DNA of 64,000 bases from Candidatus Cloacimonetes bacterium HGW-Cloacimonetes-2 (GCA_002842035.1 PHBP01000001.1:109198-173197); one strand, 5' to 3'; shown: positions 52,461-61,409, numbered from the stretch's first letter. Numbers and translations: made by a program. The notes: a model not told the origin generated them from the sequence alone.

Positions 52461-54749
52461 ATGAGCGTTCTGACTATCCGTAAAATGTTTAAACTGCAGA
52501 CATTGTGTATGCTGCTAAGTCTATTTGCCCTGCCGTTGACAGCAGCCTTTATCCAGCCTGATATGGCGGTGCAGGTCGCCAATACCTGGCAAAGATACAA
52601 TCCATCCGGCGCATCTGCCACAACCACAGGATTCAAGGTCGAGCGCTTCACCGGAACGTCCTTTGTGCCTTGCAACCCATCATACGACAAGACCGCAGCT
52701 GACCTCCCAAACATCTATCTGGTAAAGTACAATGATGGCAGCTTCGTCTTGCTTTCTGCGGATGACAACGCTCTTCCGGTGCTGGGATATTCAGTCGCTC
52801 CGGCAGGGGAATTCCGCTCATATTCTCCCGAGTTTATAACCTGGGTAGCCAATTACGACAGACAGATCGACGCTATAAAAGAGTACCGGATTGAACTACC
52901 TGATTACACCCGACAATGGAATGAGATGCTTCGCGGAGAAATCAGGCTTGACACCAGGACAGACCGTGCGGTACAACCCCTTTTATCTCTGACCTGGGAT
53001 CAGGGCTGGCCTTACAATGAGCTATGTCCGGCAGATGCCGCAGGACCAGGCGGACACGTTTATGCCGGCTGCGTTGCCACTGCCATGGGGATGGTGATGA
53101 AGTACTGGAACCATCCTACCACGGGAGTAGGCAGTAAAAGTTACTACGCCTATGGTTATGGCTATCAGAATGCCAATTTTGGCGCGACAACCTACCTTTG
53201 GGATCAGATGCCCAATTCTGTAGGTTCTTCAAATATCCCGGTCGCTACCTTGCTTTATCACTGTGGAGTCGCAGTAGAAATGGGTTACGCAGCGGATGGC
53301 TCAGGAGCGCAGAGCTCTGACGCAGCAGATGCAATGAATGATTATTTCCGCTATCCCAATGCCCAGATCCTGAACAAGATGGGCTACACCGACTCCGCCT
53401 GGACCACTCTCCTGCAGGCTCAGGTGGACAATGGTAGCCCAATGTATTACAGCGGATCAGGCTCAGGCGGTGGTCATGCCTTTGTGATAGACGGTTATGA
53501 TACGGCAGGTTACTTTCACTTCAACTTTGGTTGGAGCGGTTACAACAACGGCTATTTCTACACCAGCAATATCAATCCCGGAGGTTCTGACTTTAACCAA
53601 TGGCAGTCCGCAATCGTCAACAGCATTCCAGAAAACTATTCTATCGCCAATACCAGGATTAAGATGCGTTCAGATATAGCTAGTGTGGGTGACAACATGG
53701 CCCTCACCGTCAGCACCAATCCCATCCTTGGTTCTTGGAACATCAATCACTACGAATTCCAGCTGCTTTATGATCATCAGTTCCTGAGCTATAGCGGTGC
53801 AAACCTCGGCGGTACAATCGCATCAGGCGGAAATGTCACTGTCTTGGAATCCGAGCCCGGAATTCTCTCCATCGTTTGGAACAGCACAGGCAAGCTCATA
53901 GGCGCTGGTGACCTGATAAACCTTAATTTTATACCCAACGATGCTGGCGAGTTTCTCTTTGATATCGGTGGAATGATGCTAAACAGCAGCCCAGTAACCA
54001 ATGTTAATTATCTGATGGCAAATGTGATAGCCCCCGTCGCCAGCCTAGGTGAGAGCCATATCAGCTTGCAGAACGTGATGCATCTGGGATATCAGCAAGT
54101 GGGAACCACTGAGATACGCACCACCTATCTGCTGCCATCCTGGAACGTGACGCACTATCAGTTTAACCTCGGTTATGATCCCGCCAAGCTGGAATTTGTT
54201 GGGATGGACGAAACCGGTACTTTGAGTGAGGGCTGTGAACCGATAGTCACCCTCGTGAGTCCCGGGACAGTCTCTGTATCCTGCGATAGCGACGTTGAGT
54301 TCGTTGGTGTCGGTGCCATTATCAAAGCTCAATTCCGGGCTATCGGCAACGGTCCTTCCCTTGCGGTCACGCAGGTCGTGCCTTCTGTCTTTTTCTTCAA
54401 TACAATGCCGATCACTTCAGTGGGCTCGGCGAACTTTATCCTCTCAGCATCTTCTGAGACGGAGGATGTGGTCGCCGCGATCCGGCCAAACCTGAGCATC
54501 TCTCCTAATCCTGTGCGGGACATTGCCAGAATAAGCTTTTCCGAGAAAGCTATCGAGGATACAGATCTACTGGTCTATAACCTGAGAGGACAGTTGGTTC
54601 GCAAGCTGACCCTGGAAAGGACTGAGGCAGAGATCCTCTGGGATGGCAAAGATACTTTTGGTAGATCACTAAGCTCCGGAGTCTATTTTGTCCACTGGGA
54701 ACAGGGAAGCGTTAGCGGTGAGTCAAAGATAATTATGCTAAAACAATAA
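52461..54749 (+). CDS. Secreted C10 (streptopain/PrtT-like) cysteine peptidase with cohesin-like and sorting domains
   Basis: The start is set at the ATG at 52461 (GGGAGGAAC before it), giving a 762-residue product with a signal peptide; the upstream frame start at 52386 adds 25 residues. A Spi-like propeptide (about residues 30-155, FVLLSADDNALPVLGYS) is followed by the C10 catalytic domain: LLSLTWDQGWPYNE, YAGCVATAMGMVMKYW (Cys about 204) and GGHAFVIDGY (His about 339), then FNFGWSGYNNGYF. Two cohesin-like domains follow (about residues 395-520 and 530-660). The end is a FlgD/Por-type domain (ISPNPVRDIARISF, SSGVYFVHWE). It likely digests protein outside the cell. Confidence 0.88.
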   Translation: MSVLTIRKMFKLQTLCMLLSLFALPLTAAFIQPDMAVQVANTWQRYNPSGASATTTGFKVERFTGTSFVPCNPSYDKTAADLPNIYLVKYNDGSFVLLSADDNALPVLGYSVAPAGEFRSYSPEFITWVANYDRQIDAIKEYRIELPDYTRQWNEMLRGEIRLDTRTDRAVQPLLSLTWDQGWPYNELCPADAAGPGGHVYAGCVATAMGMVMKYWNHPTTGVGSKSYYAYGYGYQNANFGATTYLWDQMPNSVGSSNIPVATLLYHCGVAVEMGYAADGSGAQSSDAADAMNDYFRYPNAQILNKMGYTDSAWTTLLQAQVDNGSPMYYSGSGSGGGHAFVIDGYDTAGYFHFNFGWSGYNNGYFYTSNINPGGSDFNQWQSAIVNSIPENYSIANTRIKMRSDIASVGDNMALTVSTNPILGSWNINHYEFQLLYDHQFLSYSGANLGGTIASGGNVTVLESEPGILSIVWNSTGKLIGAGDLINLNFIPNDAGEFLFDIGGMMLNSSPVTNVNYLMANVIAPVASLGESHISLQNVMHLGYQQVGTTEIRTTYLLPSWNVTHYQFNLGYDPAKLEFVGMDETGTLSEGCEPIVTLVSPGTVSVSCDSDVEFVGVGAIIKAQFRAIGNGPSLAVTQVVPSVFFFNTMPITSVGSANFILSASSETEDVVAAIRPNLSISPNPVRDIARISFSEKAIEDTDLLVYNLRGQLVRKLTLERTEAEILWDGKDTFGRSLSSGVYFVHWEQGSVSGESKIIMLKQ

Positions 54750-54770
54750 GCCCATAATTCTATCTTGTTG

Positions 54771-54798
54771 GGACGGTCGTTGAACCGTCCTTTTTTTT
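54771..54798 (+). terminator. Rho-independent terminator of the C10 peptidase gene
   Basis: GGACGGT pairs with ACCGTCC, followed by eight T. Confidence 0.9.
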
Positions 54799-54878
54799 GG
54801 GGTAGATCAGGTCTGAGTTGCATATTCGCTATAAACCCTATAACGCTCCCTTGAGTAGAAGGGTTGTTTCGAAAGAGC

Positions 54879-54884
54879 TTGACA
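54879..54884 (+). promoter_or_regulatory. Candidate -35 box of fur-feoB
   Basis: TTGACA lies 55 bases before the fur ATG, and the Fur-type operator begins 20 bases after it, over the expected -10/start region. Confidence 0.5.
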
Positions 54885-54904
54885 AATTAGCCCTGTTCAG
54901 ACTT

Positions 54905-54923
54905 TTTGAGAACAATTCTCAAA
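54905..54923 (+). promoter_or_regulatory. Fur-type operator
   Basis: TTTGAGAA and TTCTCAAA form a perfect 8-bp inverted repeat around CAA. It resembles the GAGAAT/ATTCTC core of Fur boxes. It lies over the presumed transcription start and runs into the AAAGGAG Shine-Dalgarno of fur. A bound Fur dimer would block both fur and the feo genes. Confidence 0.75.
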
Positions 54924-54933
54924 GGAGTGTTTA

Positions 54934-55380
54934 ATGCAAGAGTATGAAAAGATCTTCAGAGACTTCCTGAAAAGGCGGGGTCTGAAGCTTACAGAGCCCA
55001 GAAAGCTTATCCTGGATGCAGCTTTCAGTGTGCATCATCACTTTACGGTGGAGCAGCTATTCCGCCTCGTGAAGGCAGAATCGTCGCTGGTCTCGCTGGC
55101 TACTGTTTACCGTACATTGCCGCTCTTGATAGAGGCGGGATTGCTGCAACAATCAATGCGGAGCAGTTCCAGAGATAGCTTTGAGCATATTCTGGGGCAT
55201 CCCAGGCATATCCACTGGATCTGCGAGACTTGTGGTGCTGTGATCGAGAGTGATCTGGATGAAGTAAAACCAATCGTGGAGAGTGATGCCGAGCGCTTTA
55301 AGTTTGAGCTGAGAGAGATCAAGCTGAATGTAATTGGGTTATGCTGGAAATGCAAGCAAAGTGAGAATAATTTGCAATGA
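54934..55380 (+). CDS. fur: Fur-family metalloregulator
   Basis: This 148-residue repressor has the winged-helix DNA-binding part (RGLKLTEPRKLILDAAFSVH, VSLATVYRTLPLLIEAGLL) and the dimerisation part with HPRHIHWICETC and CWKC. The two CxxC pairs (about residues 97-100 and 137-140) form the structural zinc site. Fur, PerR and Zur share this layout. The feoB gene that starts inside its stop codon (ATGA) and the upstream operator favour Fur, sensing Fe(II). Confidence 0.88.
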   Translation: MQEYEKIFRDFLKRRGLKLTEPRKLILDAAFSVHHHFTVEQLFRLVKAESSLVSLATVYRTLPLLIEAGLLQQSMRSSSRDSFEHILGHPRHIHWICETCGAVIESDLDEVKPIVESDAERFKFELREIKLNVIGLCWKCKQSENNLQ

Positions 55381-57500
55381 GCAAGCAACACGTAATCGCA
55401 TTGGTAGGCAATCCCAATGTAGGTAAGACCACCCTTTTTAACGCTCTTACTGGAGCCAGACAGACAGTCGGAAACTGGCCTGGAGTTACGGTTGAGCACA
55501 AATCCGGTTACTACATCCACAATGGACAAAAGCTGGAGGTAATAGACCTTCCGGGGATATATTCACTATCGGCCAGCTCTCCTGATGAGCAAGTTTCCCG
55601 TGATTTCATTCTCAAACAAGCACCCGATCTGATAGTAAACATCGTTGATGCATCCAATCTGGAGCGCAATCTCTATCTCACTACTCAGCTTTTGGAGATG
55701 AAGGTAAAGATGCTGATTGTGCTCTCGATGATTGATATCGCTCAGCAGAATGATATCGAGATCGAGCTGGAGCATCTCAAAGGGCATATGGGCTGCGAGG
55801 TCTTACCACTGCAGCTTACACGCAAGCAGGATTACGACAAACTCTTGGATACGATCGAGCTCAGCTTGCATCAAAGCCAAAAGCAGATTGAGATTAAATA
55901 CGACGAAGTGGTGGAAAAGCATCTCGCTTTGGTAGAACAATGCCTGATCCAATGTGGACAGCAGGCAAGCGGTAATCTACGCTGGACGGCTCTGAAACTG
56001 ATAGAAGAAGATTCACTGGTGCAAAAAGAGATTGATCCAGCCTGCCTGGAAAAGATCCAGGAGCACATCAAAGCAATCAGCAAGCATCGCGGACAGCCGA
56101 CCAGAGCAGTGATCGCGGATGATCGATATGGCTTTGTACGTGGCTTGATCAAGGACGTAATGCACCGTAGAAGACGCAGCCCCTACACTTTTTCGGATCG
56201 TATAGACCAGGTGGTCTTGAATAGCTTTCTGGGGATGCCAATCTTTTTCTTTGTGATGTATCTGGTCTTTCTGATCGCGGTCAGGTTTAGCCAGCCGTTG
56301 GTGGACTTGATGGATATGGGTTTGGGCTGGCTCTTTGTGGAGCAGGCAGGCAATCTGTATCAGATGCTGGGGTTTCCGCAGTGGCTGCATTTCATCCTGA
56401 GCGAAGGAATCGGAGGCGGTATCGCCACGATCGGAACCTTTATCCCGCCTATTTTCTTCATCTATGTAAGCCTCTCGATCCTTGAGGATAGCGGTTATAT
56501 GGCGCGAGCAGCCTTTTTGTCGGACAAGTTTATGCGCAAGATCGGACTGCCCGGAAAAGCTTTTATCCCACTCCTGGTTGGTTTTGGGTGTACCGTTCCA
56601 GCGATTATGGCGACCCGTACTCTGGAAAGCAAGCGTGATCGCATATTTGCCTCTCTATTGGCTCCCTTTATGTCCTGCGGTGCAAAGCTACCGGTCTATA
56701 CCTTCTTGGGGATGATGTTCTTTGCCAAAAGAGCTGATCTGCTAATCTTTGGGCTTTACTTTGGAGGAGTGGTGATGGCTTTGCTTACAGGGCTGCTGCT
56801 CAAGAAGACGATTTTTAAGACAGAGCCGGGTAATTTCGTGATGGAGCTCCCACCCTATCATCTGCCTACCTTCAATGGAATCTTCCTGCATACCTGGCAC
56901 AGGCTCAAGGACTTTGTCCTGAGAGCCGGAAAGACTATCCTGATGGTGACCATCTTCATCAATATCCTGCAATTGATCTATGTGCCCAGTCCTTTTGCCT
57001 CCGAACCGGATGAGAAGGAAACAGTCCTGCAGGTAGCCGGAAAGGCTGTTACCCCGCTCCTAGCTCCGATGGGAATAGATCGCGATAACTGGCAGGCATC
57101 GGTCTCCCTGATCTCAGGGCTTTTTGCCAAGGAGGCGATTGTGGGCTCGATGCAGAGTCTGTACCAGGATAATGGCAATCAAGAAGAGCTGGCAAATACG
57201 ATCAGGACCAGATTTGGCTCTCTACCGGCCATCCTGGCGTATCTGTTCTTTGTAATGCTCTATTCACCCTGTGCGGCTGCCTTGGCGATGCTCTGGAAGG
57301 AGCATGGCTTCAAGTGGACTCTCTTTAGTTTTGGCTATCTTACGGCATTGGCATGGATGATAGCGACTCTGATCTATCAGATTGCCAGTCCCAATCCCCA
57401 GACTCCCCTGTGGATAGGACTTGTGGTGGCTATGGGGCTAGGATTTTATCTGTTTTTGAAGTATTTAGGAAAGAAGGATAAATATGTTGAATCAGCGTAA
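55377..57500 (+). CDS. feoB: Ferrous iron transporter FeoB
   Basis: The product is 707 residues. The cytoplasmic GTPase domain has G1 GNPNVGKTT (11-19), GNWPGVTVE, G3 DLPGIYSL and a G4 region reading SMID (117-120) where FeoB normally has NMxD, so the guanine-binding Asn is replaced by Ser. A helical linker leads to the membrane domain with two Gate motifs (GYMARAAFLSDKFMRKIGLPGKAFIPLLVGFGCTVPAIMATR-type region; key pieces GFGCTVPAIMATR and SCGAKLPVY). It moves Fe(II) across the inner membrane. Confidence 0.94.
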   Translation: MSKQHVIALVGNPNVGKTTLFNALTGARQTVGNWPGVTVEHKSGYYIHNGQKLEVIDLPGIYSLSASSPDEQVSRDFILKQAPDLIVNIVDASNLERNLYLTTQLLEMKVKMLIVLSMIDIAQQNDIEIELEHLKGHMGCEVLPLQLTRKQDYDKLLDTIELSLHQSQKQIEIKYDEVVEKHLALVEQCLIQCGQQASGNLRWTALKLIEEDSLVQKEIDPACLEKIQEHIKAISKHRGQPTRAVIADDRYGFVRGLIKDVMHRRRRSPYTFSDRIDQVVLNSFLGMPIFFFVMYLVFLIAVRFSQPLVDLMDMGLGWLFVEQAGNLYQMLGFPQWLHFILSEGIGGGIATIGTFIPPIFFIYVSLSILEDSGYMARAAFLSDKFMRKIGLPGKAFIPLLVGFGCTVPAIMATRTLESKRDRIFASLLAPFMSCGAKLPVYTFLGMMFFAKRADLLIFGLYFGGVVMALLTGLLLKKTIFKTEPGNFVMELPPYHLPTFNGIFLHTWHRLKDFVLRAGKTILMVTIFINILQLIYVPSPFASEPDEKETVLQVAGKAVTPLLAPMGIDRDNWQASVSLISGLFAKEAIVGSMQSLYQDNGNQEELANTIRTRFGSLPAILAYLFFVMLYSPCAAALAMLWKEHGFKWTLFSFGYLTALAWMIATLIYQIASPNPQTPLWIGLVVAMGLGFYLFLKYLGKKDKYVESA

Positions 57501-57798
57501 TCGGGTACGCTTGCGTCAGTTTGGGCGCAGGATGATGGGAAAGAGGCAAGGCTGCAGTGTTTGCAATGGAGATTGTATGCCGCTTTCTGAGCTTCCTTCC
57601 GGCTCCAATGCCATAGTGCTGCGCAATCATGATACCAGAACCATCGAACGCGGTCTCTATGACGGTGCAAGCCTGGAGGTTTACCGCAATGAACTTACCG
57701 AGCCAAACCTGATTGTGGCAGTGCAGGACAGCCGTTATGTCCTCGATCGGCGTATAGCCAGAATGATCCGGGTTAGGGTCGAGCACAAAGCAAGCTGA
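57484..57798 (+). CDS. feoA: FeoA-like protein with N-terminal Cys motif
   Basis: This 104-residue protein overlaps feoB by 17 bases. The C-terminal 75 residues form a FeoA/SH3-like domain (MPLSELPSGSNAIVLRN, ERGLYDGASLEVYRNE, YVLDRRIARMIRV). In front is a basic arm and a CSVCNGDC motif (Cys 24, 27, 31), which could bind a metal or FeS cluster. Typical FeoA proteins lack such an arm. It may sense iron or redox state and adjust FeoB. Start ATG with AAGGA upstream inside feoB. Confidence 0.75.
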   Translation: MLNQRNRVRLRQFGRRMMGKRQGCSVCNGDCMPLSELPSGSNAIVLRNHDTRTIERGLYDGASLEVYRNELTEPNLIVAVQDSRYVLDRRIARMIRVRVEHKAS

Positions 57799-57839
57799 TA
57801 TTTCGCTTTTGATCCTCCTTGCTTTCTGCACGTCAATTG

Positions 57840-57916
57840 GAGATCAAAAGCAAATCAAGAGCAATTCACCTCGAACCACGTTCGGCTTGATTTCCACTTG
57901 ATTTGCTTGTGATCTC
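57840..57916. repeat. Long intergenic palindrome, family A copy 4
   Basis: It is the most diverged copy. GAGATCAAAAGCAAATCAAG-type arms face TTGATTTGCTTGTGATCTC, with a TCGAAC-CAC-GTTCG centre. The end arms GAGATC/GATCTC differ from other copies but remain complementary to each other. Confidence 0.85.
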
Positions 57917-57994
57917 AGGATGACTATGGGGATGCAAAGAGCAAGGCTTTGGTGAGCGTAGTTTAAACATTGGATTTCTATTGTTAAATCAAGC

Positions 57995-58000
57995 TTGACA
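57995..58000 (+). promoter_or_regulatory. Candidate -35 box of the lysine operon
   Basis: TTGACA lies 84 bases before the kdd ATG. No good -10 is present at 16-18 bases. Confidence 0.4.
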
Positions 58001-58083
58001 AAGCTCTGCCGCCAAAAAAACTGGGAAGATCAGAGATTATAGACTAATATCTTGTAAAATATAGTAATTACTGGAGGATCCGA

Positions 58084-59142
58084 ATGAAAACTGGTGGATG
58101 CCGATATGGAACGCATCGCGTGATTGAACCCAAGGGAGTGCTCCCACAGCCTGCCCGTGTGTTAGACAATGATATGTCCGAGATTTGGGACAACGAGCTT
58201 TTACTCGATGTTATCCGTCTCAACGTGGATTCAGCTTCCTTTCATCAAATCAAAAATAAGCTGATAGCCCAGGGTCACAGCGATCTTGAAAAAGCTTTTG
58301 CGGATCATGCAATTGATCTTACCACAAGAACCGGAAAGCACAAGAATGAAGATACAGGCAGCGGTGGAATGCTGATCGGCAGAGTTGCCGCCATCGGACC
58401 AAATTTTGAAATGAAAGACAAGATCAAGGTAGGTGACACAGTCGCTTCCCTGGTCTCCCTCTCCCTCACTCCGCTCAAGATCAATAGCGTAAAGCGTGTG
58501 CTTTTGGACAAAGACCAAGTCGAGATCGATGGTCAAGCCATCCTCTTCAGCAGCGGTATCTATGCCAAGTTGCCGGATGATATGGACGAGAATCTTGCTC
58601 TCAGCGTGCTCGATGTAGCTGGTGCCCCCGCTCAGGCAGAACGCCTGTGCAAACCCGGAGATACTGTTGTGATCATCGGTGCCAACGGCAAGAGTGGCGT
58701 TCTCTGCAATGCAGTAGCCCGCGAGCGTGTCGGTGTTTCCGGCAAAGTGATCGGGATCGTGCGTAAAGAGTCCTACATCCCCACCTGCCTGGAGACCGGT
58801 TGCCACGAAGTAATCATCGCCGATGCTACAGACGCAATCACGATCCAGAGAGAAGTTGCCCGGCTTACTGATGGAAAAATGGCAGATGTCGTGATCAACG
58901 TCGTAAACGTTGAAGACACAGAGCTTCCTAGCGTGATGGCGTGTCGTGACAGAGGGATCGTCTATTACTTCAGTATGGCTACTTCCTTTACCCGTGCAGC
59001 TTTGGGTGCTGAAGGCATCGGAGCTGATGTCGATATGATCCTGGGTAATGGCTATGCACACAATCATGCAGCTATCTCGATAGACCTGCTGCGTCGCAAT
59101 CCGGTTCTTATGAAGCTCTTCCAGGAACGCTACACGGATTAA
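58084..59142 (+). CDS. kdd: L-erythro-3,5-diaminohexanoate dehydrogenase
   Basis: This 352-residue NAD-dependent enzyme belongs to the lysine fermentation pathway and deaminates 3,5-diaminohexanoate to 5-amino-3-oxohexanoate. The family start GxHRVIEPKGVLPQPA is present, followed by LNVDSASF, a GGMLIGRV segment and a Rossmann motif VVIIGANGKSGVLC near residue 196. Length is normal. It leads the operon kdd-kamA-kamB-like, as in other lysine fermenters. GGAGG precedes the ATG. Confidence 0.95.
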   Translation: MKTGGCRYGTHRVIEPKGVLPQPARVLDNDMSEIWDNELLLDVIRLNVDSASFHQIKNKLIAQGHSDLEKAFADHAIDLTTRTGKHKNEDTGSGGMLIGRVAAIGPNFEMKDKIKVGDTVASLVSLSLTPLKINSVKRVLLDKDQVEIDGQAILFSSGIYAKLPDDMDENLALSVLDVAGAPAQAERLCKPGDTVVIIGANGKSGVLCNAVARERVGVSGKVIGIVRKESYIPTCLETGCHEVIIADATDAITIQREVARLTDGKMADVVINVVNVEDTELPSVMACRDRGIVYYFSMATSFTRAALGAEGIGADVDMILGNGYAHNHAAISIDLLRRNPVLMKLFQERYTD

Positions 59143-59157
59143 TCTCCGGGAGGATAA

Positions 59158-60399
59158 ATGATTACTGATATCAAAACAATCGCCAGTCCTCAGGAATGGG
59201 CAGATTGGCATTGGCAACTGCGAAACCGCATCACGACTGTTGATGAGCTTCGCAAGTATATCGAGCTGCTTCCAGAAGAAGAGGCGGTATTTGCGGATAA
59301 TGCCTTCTCGTTTAGAATGGCAATCACTCCTTATTATCTCTCTTTGATCGACCACAGCAATCCCAATGATCCAGTGCGTATGCAGGCTATCCCCCGTGTA
59401 GCAGAGTCATTTGTCAATCCCAGCGATATGGCAGATCCGCTTCACGAGGATGCAGATGCACCGGTTCCGGGGATGACGCATCGATATCCTGATCGCGTAT
59501 TGCTGCTGCTTACGGATCAATGCGCGATGTATTGCCGTCATTGCACACGTCGTCGCAAAGCAGGTGAGCACGATGCCCCGATGCCTCAGGATAACGTCAA
59601 TAGAGCTATTGAATACATCCGCGAGCACAAGGAAATCCGCGATGTTATACTCTCCGGTGGTGATCCCCTTACATTGGGCGATGCACGCCTCGATGAGATC
59701 CTCGGCAAGCTTGCAAAGATAGATCACGTCGATATCGTCAGAATCGGCACTCGTACCCCTGTAGTGCTGCCTCAACGCATTACCCCCGAGCTTCTGCAAG
59801 TGATCAAGAAATACAAGTTTGTCTGGCTCAACACCCATTACAACCACCCCCAGGAGATGACCGAAGAAGCCCGCAATGCCCTTGCTATGCTCTCTGAAAG
59901 CGGTGTCGTATTGGGTAATCAGTCGGTGCTGCTCAAAGGCATCAACGACAATGTCGATGTGATGAAGCAGCTAGTGCATTGCTTGGTGAGAAACCGGGTT
60001 CGCCCTTATTACATATATCAATGCGACCTCTCTGAAGGCATTGGGCACTTCCGTACACCCGTCTCCAAAGGTATCGAGATTATCGAATCCCTGAGGGGAC
60101 ACACCTCCGGACTCTGCATTCCTACCTTTGTGGTAGATGCCCCAGGCGGCGGCGGTAAGATCCCTGTAATGCCAAATTATATCATCTCTCAGATGCCCGG
60201 ACGCACCATCCTACGCAATTATGAAGGCTTTATCACAGCTTATACCGAGCCTGAATATATCCCAATGGATGACAGCAAGTATCGCGATCTCTGCCTCGAG
60301 GAACGTAAGAGCACAGAGGGGATAATGTCCCTGCTCAGGGGTAAAAAGGTCTCGATCGGTCCGGCTGAAACCAGACGTAACCAGCGTCGCAATCATTAA
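59158..60399 (+). CDS. kamA: Lysine 2,3-aminomutase
   Basis: This 413-residue radical SAM, PLP-dependent enzyme converts L-lysine to L-beta-lysine. It has the cluster motif CAMYCRHC (Cys 122, 126, 129), RRRKAG after it, SGGDPL, and the PLP-Lys/Asp region (PTFVVDAPGGGGKIP). Length and order match KamA. It follows kdd by 15 bases with a GGGAGG Shine-Dalgarno. It commits lysine to fermentation. Confidence 0.96.
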   Translation: MITDIKTIASPQEWADWHWQLRNRITTVDELRKYIELLPEEEAVFADNAFSFRMAITPYYLSLIDHSNPNDPVRMQAIPRVAESFVNPSDMADPLHEDADAPVPGMTHRYPDRVLLLLTDQCAMYCRHCTRRRKAGEHDAPMPQDNVNRAIEYIREHKEIRDVILSGGDPLTLGDARLDEILGKLAKIDHVDIVRIGTRTPVVLPQRITPELLQVIKKYKFVWLNTHYNHPQEMTEEARNALAMLSESGVVLGNQSVLLKGINDNVDVMKQLVHCLVRNRVRPYYIYQCDLSEGIGHFRTPVSKGIEIIESLRGHTSGLCIPTFVVDAPGGGGKIPVMPNYIISQMPGRTILRNYEGFITAYTEPEYIPMDDSKYRDLCLEERKSTEGIMSLLRGKKVSIGPAETRRNQRRNH

Positions 60400-60404
60400 G
60401 CTTT

Positions 60405-61409
60405 ATGCCAGTAAAGGAGTGGATCTCCAGCTTTCAGATCGCCGCAATCGTTGGTATCTGCAAGAATGCCGGAAAAACCACACTCCTGAACCACATAATC
60501 AAATCTGATCCTCACCATCGCTACGGCGTAATGAGTACTGGTATCGATGGTGAGGATACAGATACTGTCTTCAAACACTCCAAGCCCAAGCTTATTCTCC
60601 CAGCAGGCTCAGTCTATATCTCGGATAAGATAGGATTGGATGAACAAAGCGGAAACCTGGAGATACTGGGCTATGCGCCGGGAAGCCATGCTAACCGCAA
60701 GCTCTGGCTGGTGAAAGCAATCATTCCTGTTCAGACCCGTATAACAGGCCCTTCCAGCGTAAAGTTACAGGTATCTTGCTGTAAAGCACTCAAGAAAGCC
60801 GGAGCTGAGAGAATCCTGATCGATGGTTCGCTGGATCGCAAATCCATCGCTTTGAGTAGCAAAGTCGATGCTCTCTTTTTGGCAATCGGGGCAGGCTATG
60901 GCAATCTAGAAGCACTAAAGACTGAGCTACGCCGTATCCTGTTTTTAAAGGGTATCCCCCAGAGCACGGACCTGAGTCACTACCAGCAATCCAGGCTGAT
61001 CGAGCTCGACTCAGTAGCTCTAAAAATAGGTAACCGCTGGCGCAGTACCGGGATCAGCAGCATTATTGGCTCCGAAGCTGCCCTCAGAAAGCTAGTCCAA
61101 GATAGCCCCAAAGCAGCAATCTATATCCCCGGAGCAATCACCGATAATGGCTATAGCAAGCTGCAAAGTCTATTCAATGGCCGCAGCCTGATCATACGTC
61201 ACCCGGAGAATATAAAGCTAAGCCTTCCCAAACTGGAGAGCTTGCTGAACGCCTCTGATATTCAAACCCTTATCCCTCACCGTATCAAGGGAATCGCACT
61301 CAATTCCTGGGCTCCGGGTATGCATCAAAAAGATGCAGAGCTGTTTCGCGCTGAAGTTCGCTCCAGCTTCCCGGGTTTAAACCTGATTGATACAATGGAA
61401 CTGATATGA
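60405..61409 (+). CDS. kamB: P-loop protein, probable lysine 5,6-aminomutase reactivase subunit KamB
   Basis: The product is 334 residues and begins with a P-loop NTPase domain: GICKNAGKTT (residues 17-26), then STGIDGEDTD with a KPKLILPAG segment. A second part (from about residue 105) has GAERILIDGSLDRKSIAL. Its place directly after kdd and kamA fits KamB, the partner of MutS-like KamC that restores B12-dependent lysine 5,6-aminomutase. KamC and the mutase (KamD/E) are not in this window. The assignment rests on context and motif memory. Confidence 0.65.
   Translation: MPVKEWISSFQIAAIVGICKNAGKTTLLNHIIKSDPHHRYGVMSTGIDGEDTDTVFKHSKPKLILPAGSVYISDKIGLDEQSGNLEILGYAPGSHANRKLWLVKAIIPVQTRITGPSSVKLQVSCCKALKKAGAERILIDGSLDRKSIALSSKVDALFLAIGAGYGNLEALKTELRRILFLKGIPQSTDLSHYQQSRLIELDSVALKIGNRWRSTGISSIIGSEAALRKLVQDSPKAAIYIPGAITDNGYSKLQSLFNGRSLIIRHPENIKLSLPKLESLLNASDIQTLIPHRIKGIALNSWAPGMHQKDAELFRAEVRSSFPGLNLIDTMELI

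Noticed and set aside
40802-54749. A type IX secretion gene cluster
   Set aside because: Three proteins or remnants carry Por-type tails, but no Por/Spr machinery gene was found in the window; the barrel at 17263 is only a weak PorV candidate.
58231-59355. 374-codon minus-strand ORF over kdd and kamA
   Set aside because: It crosses two real genes antisense and matches no family.
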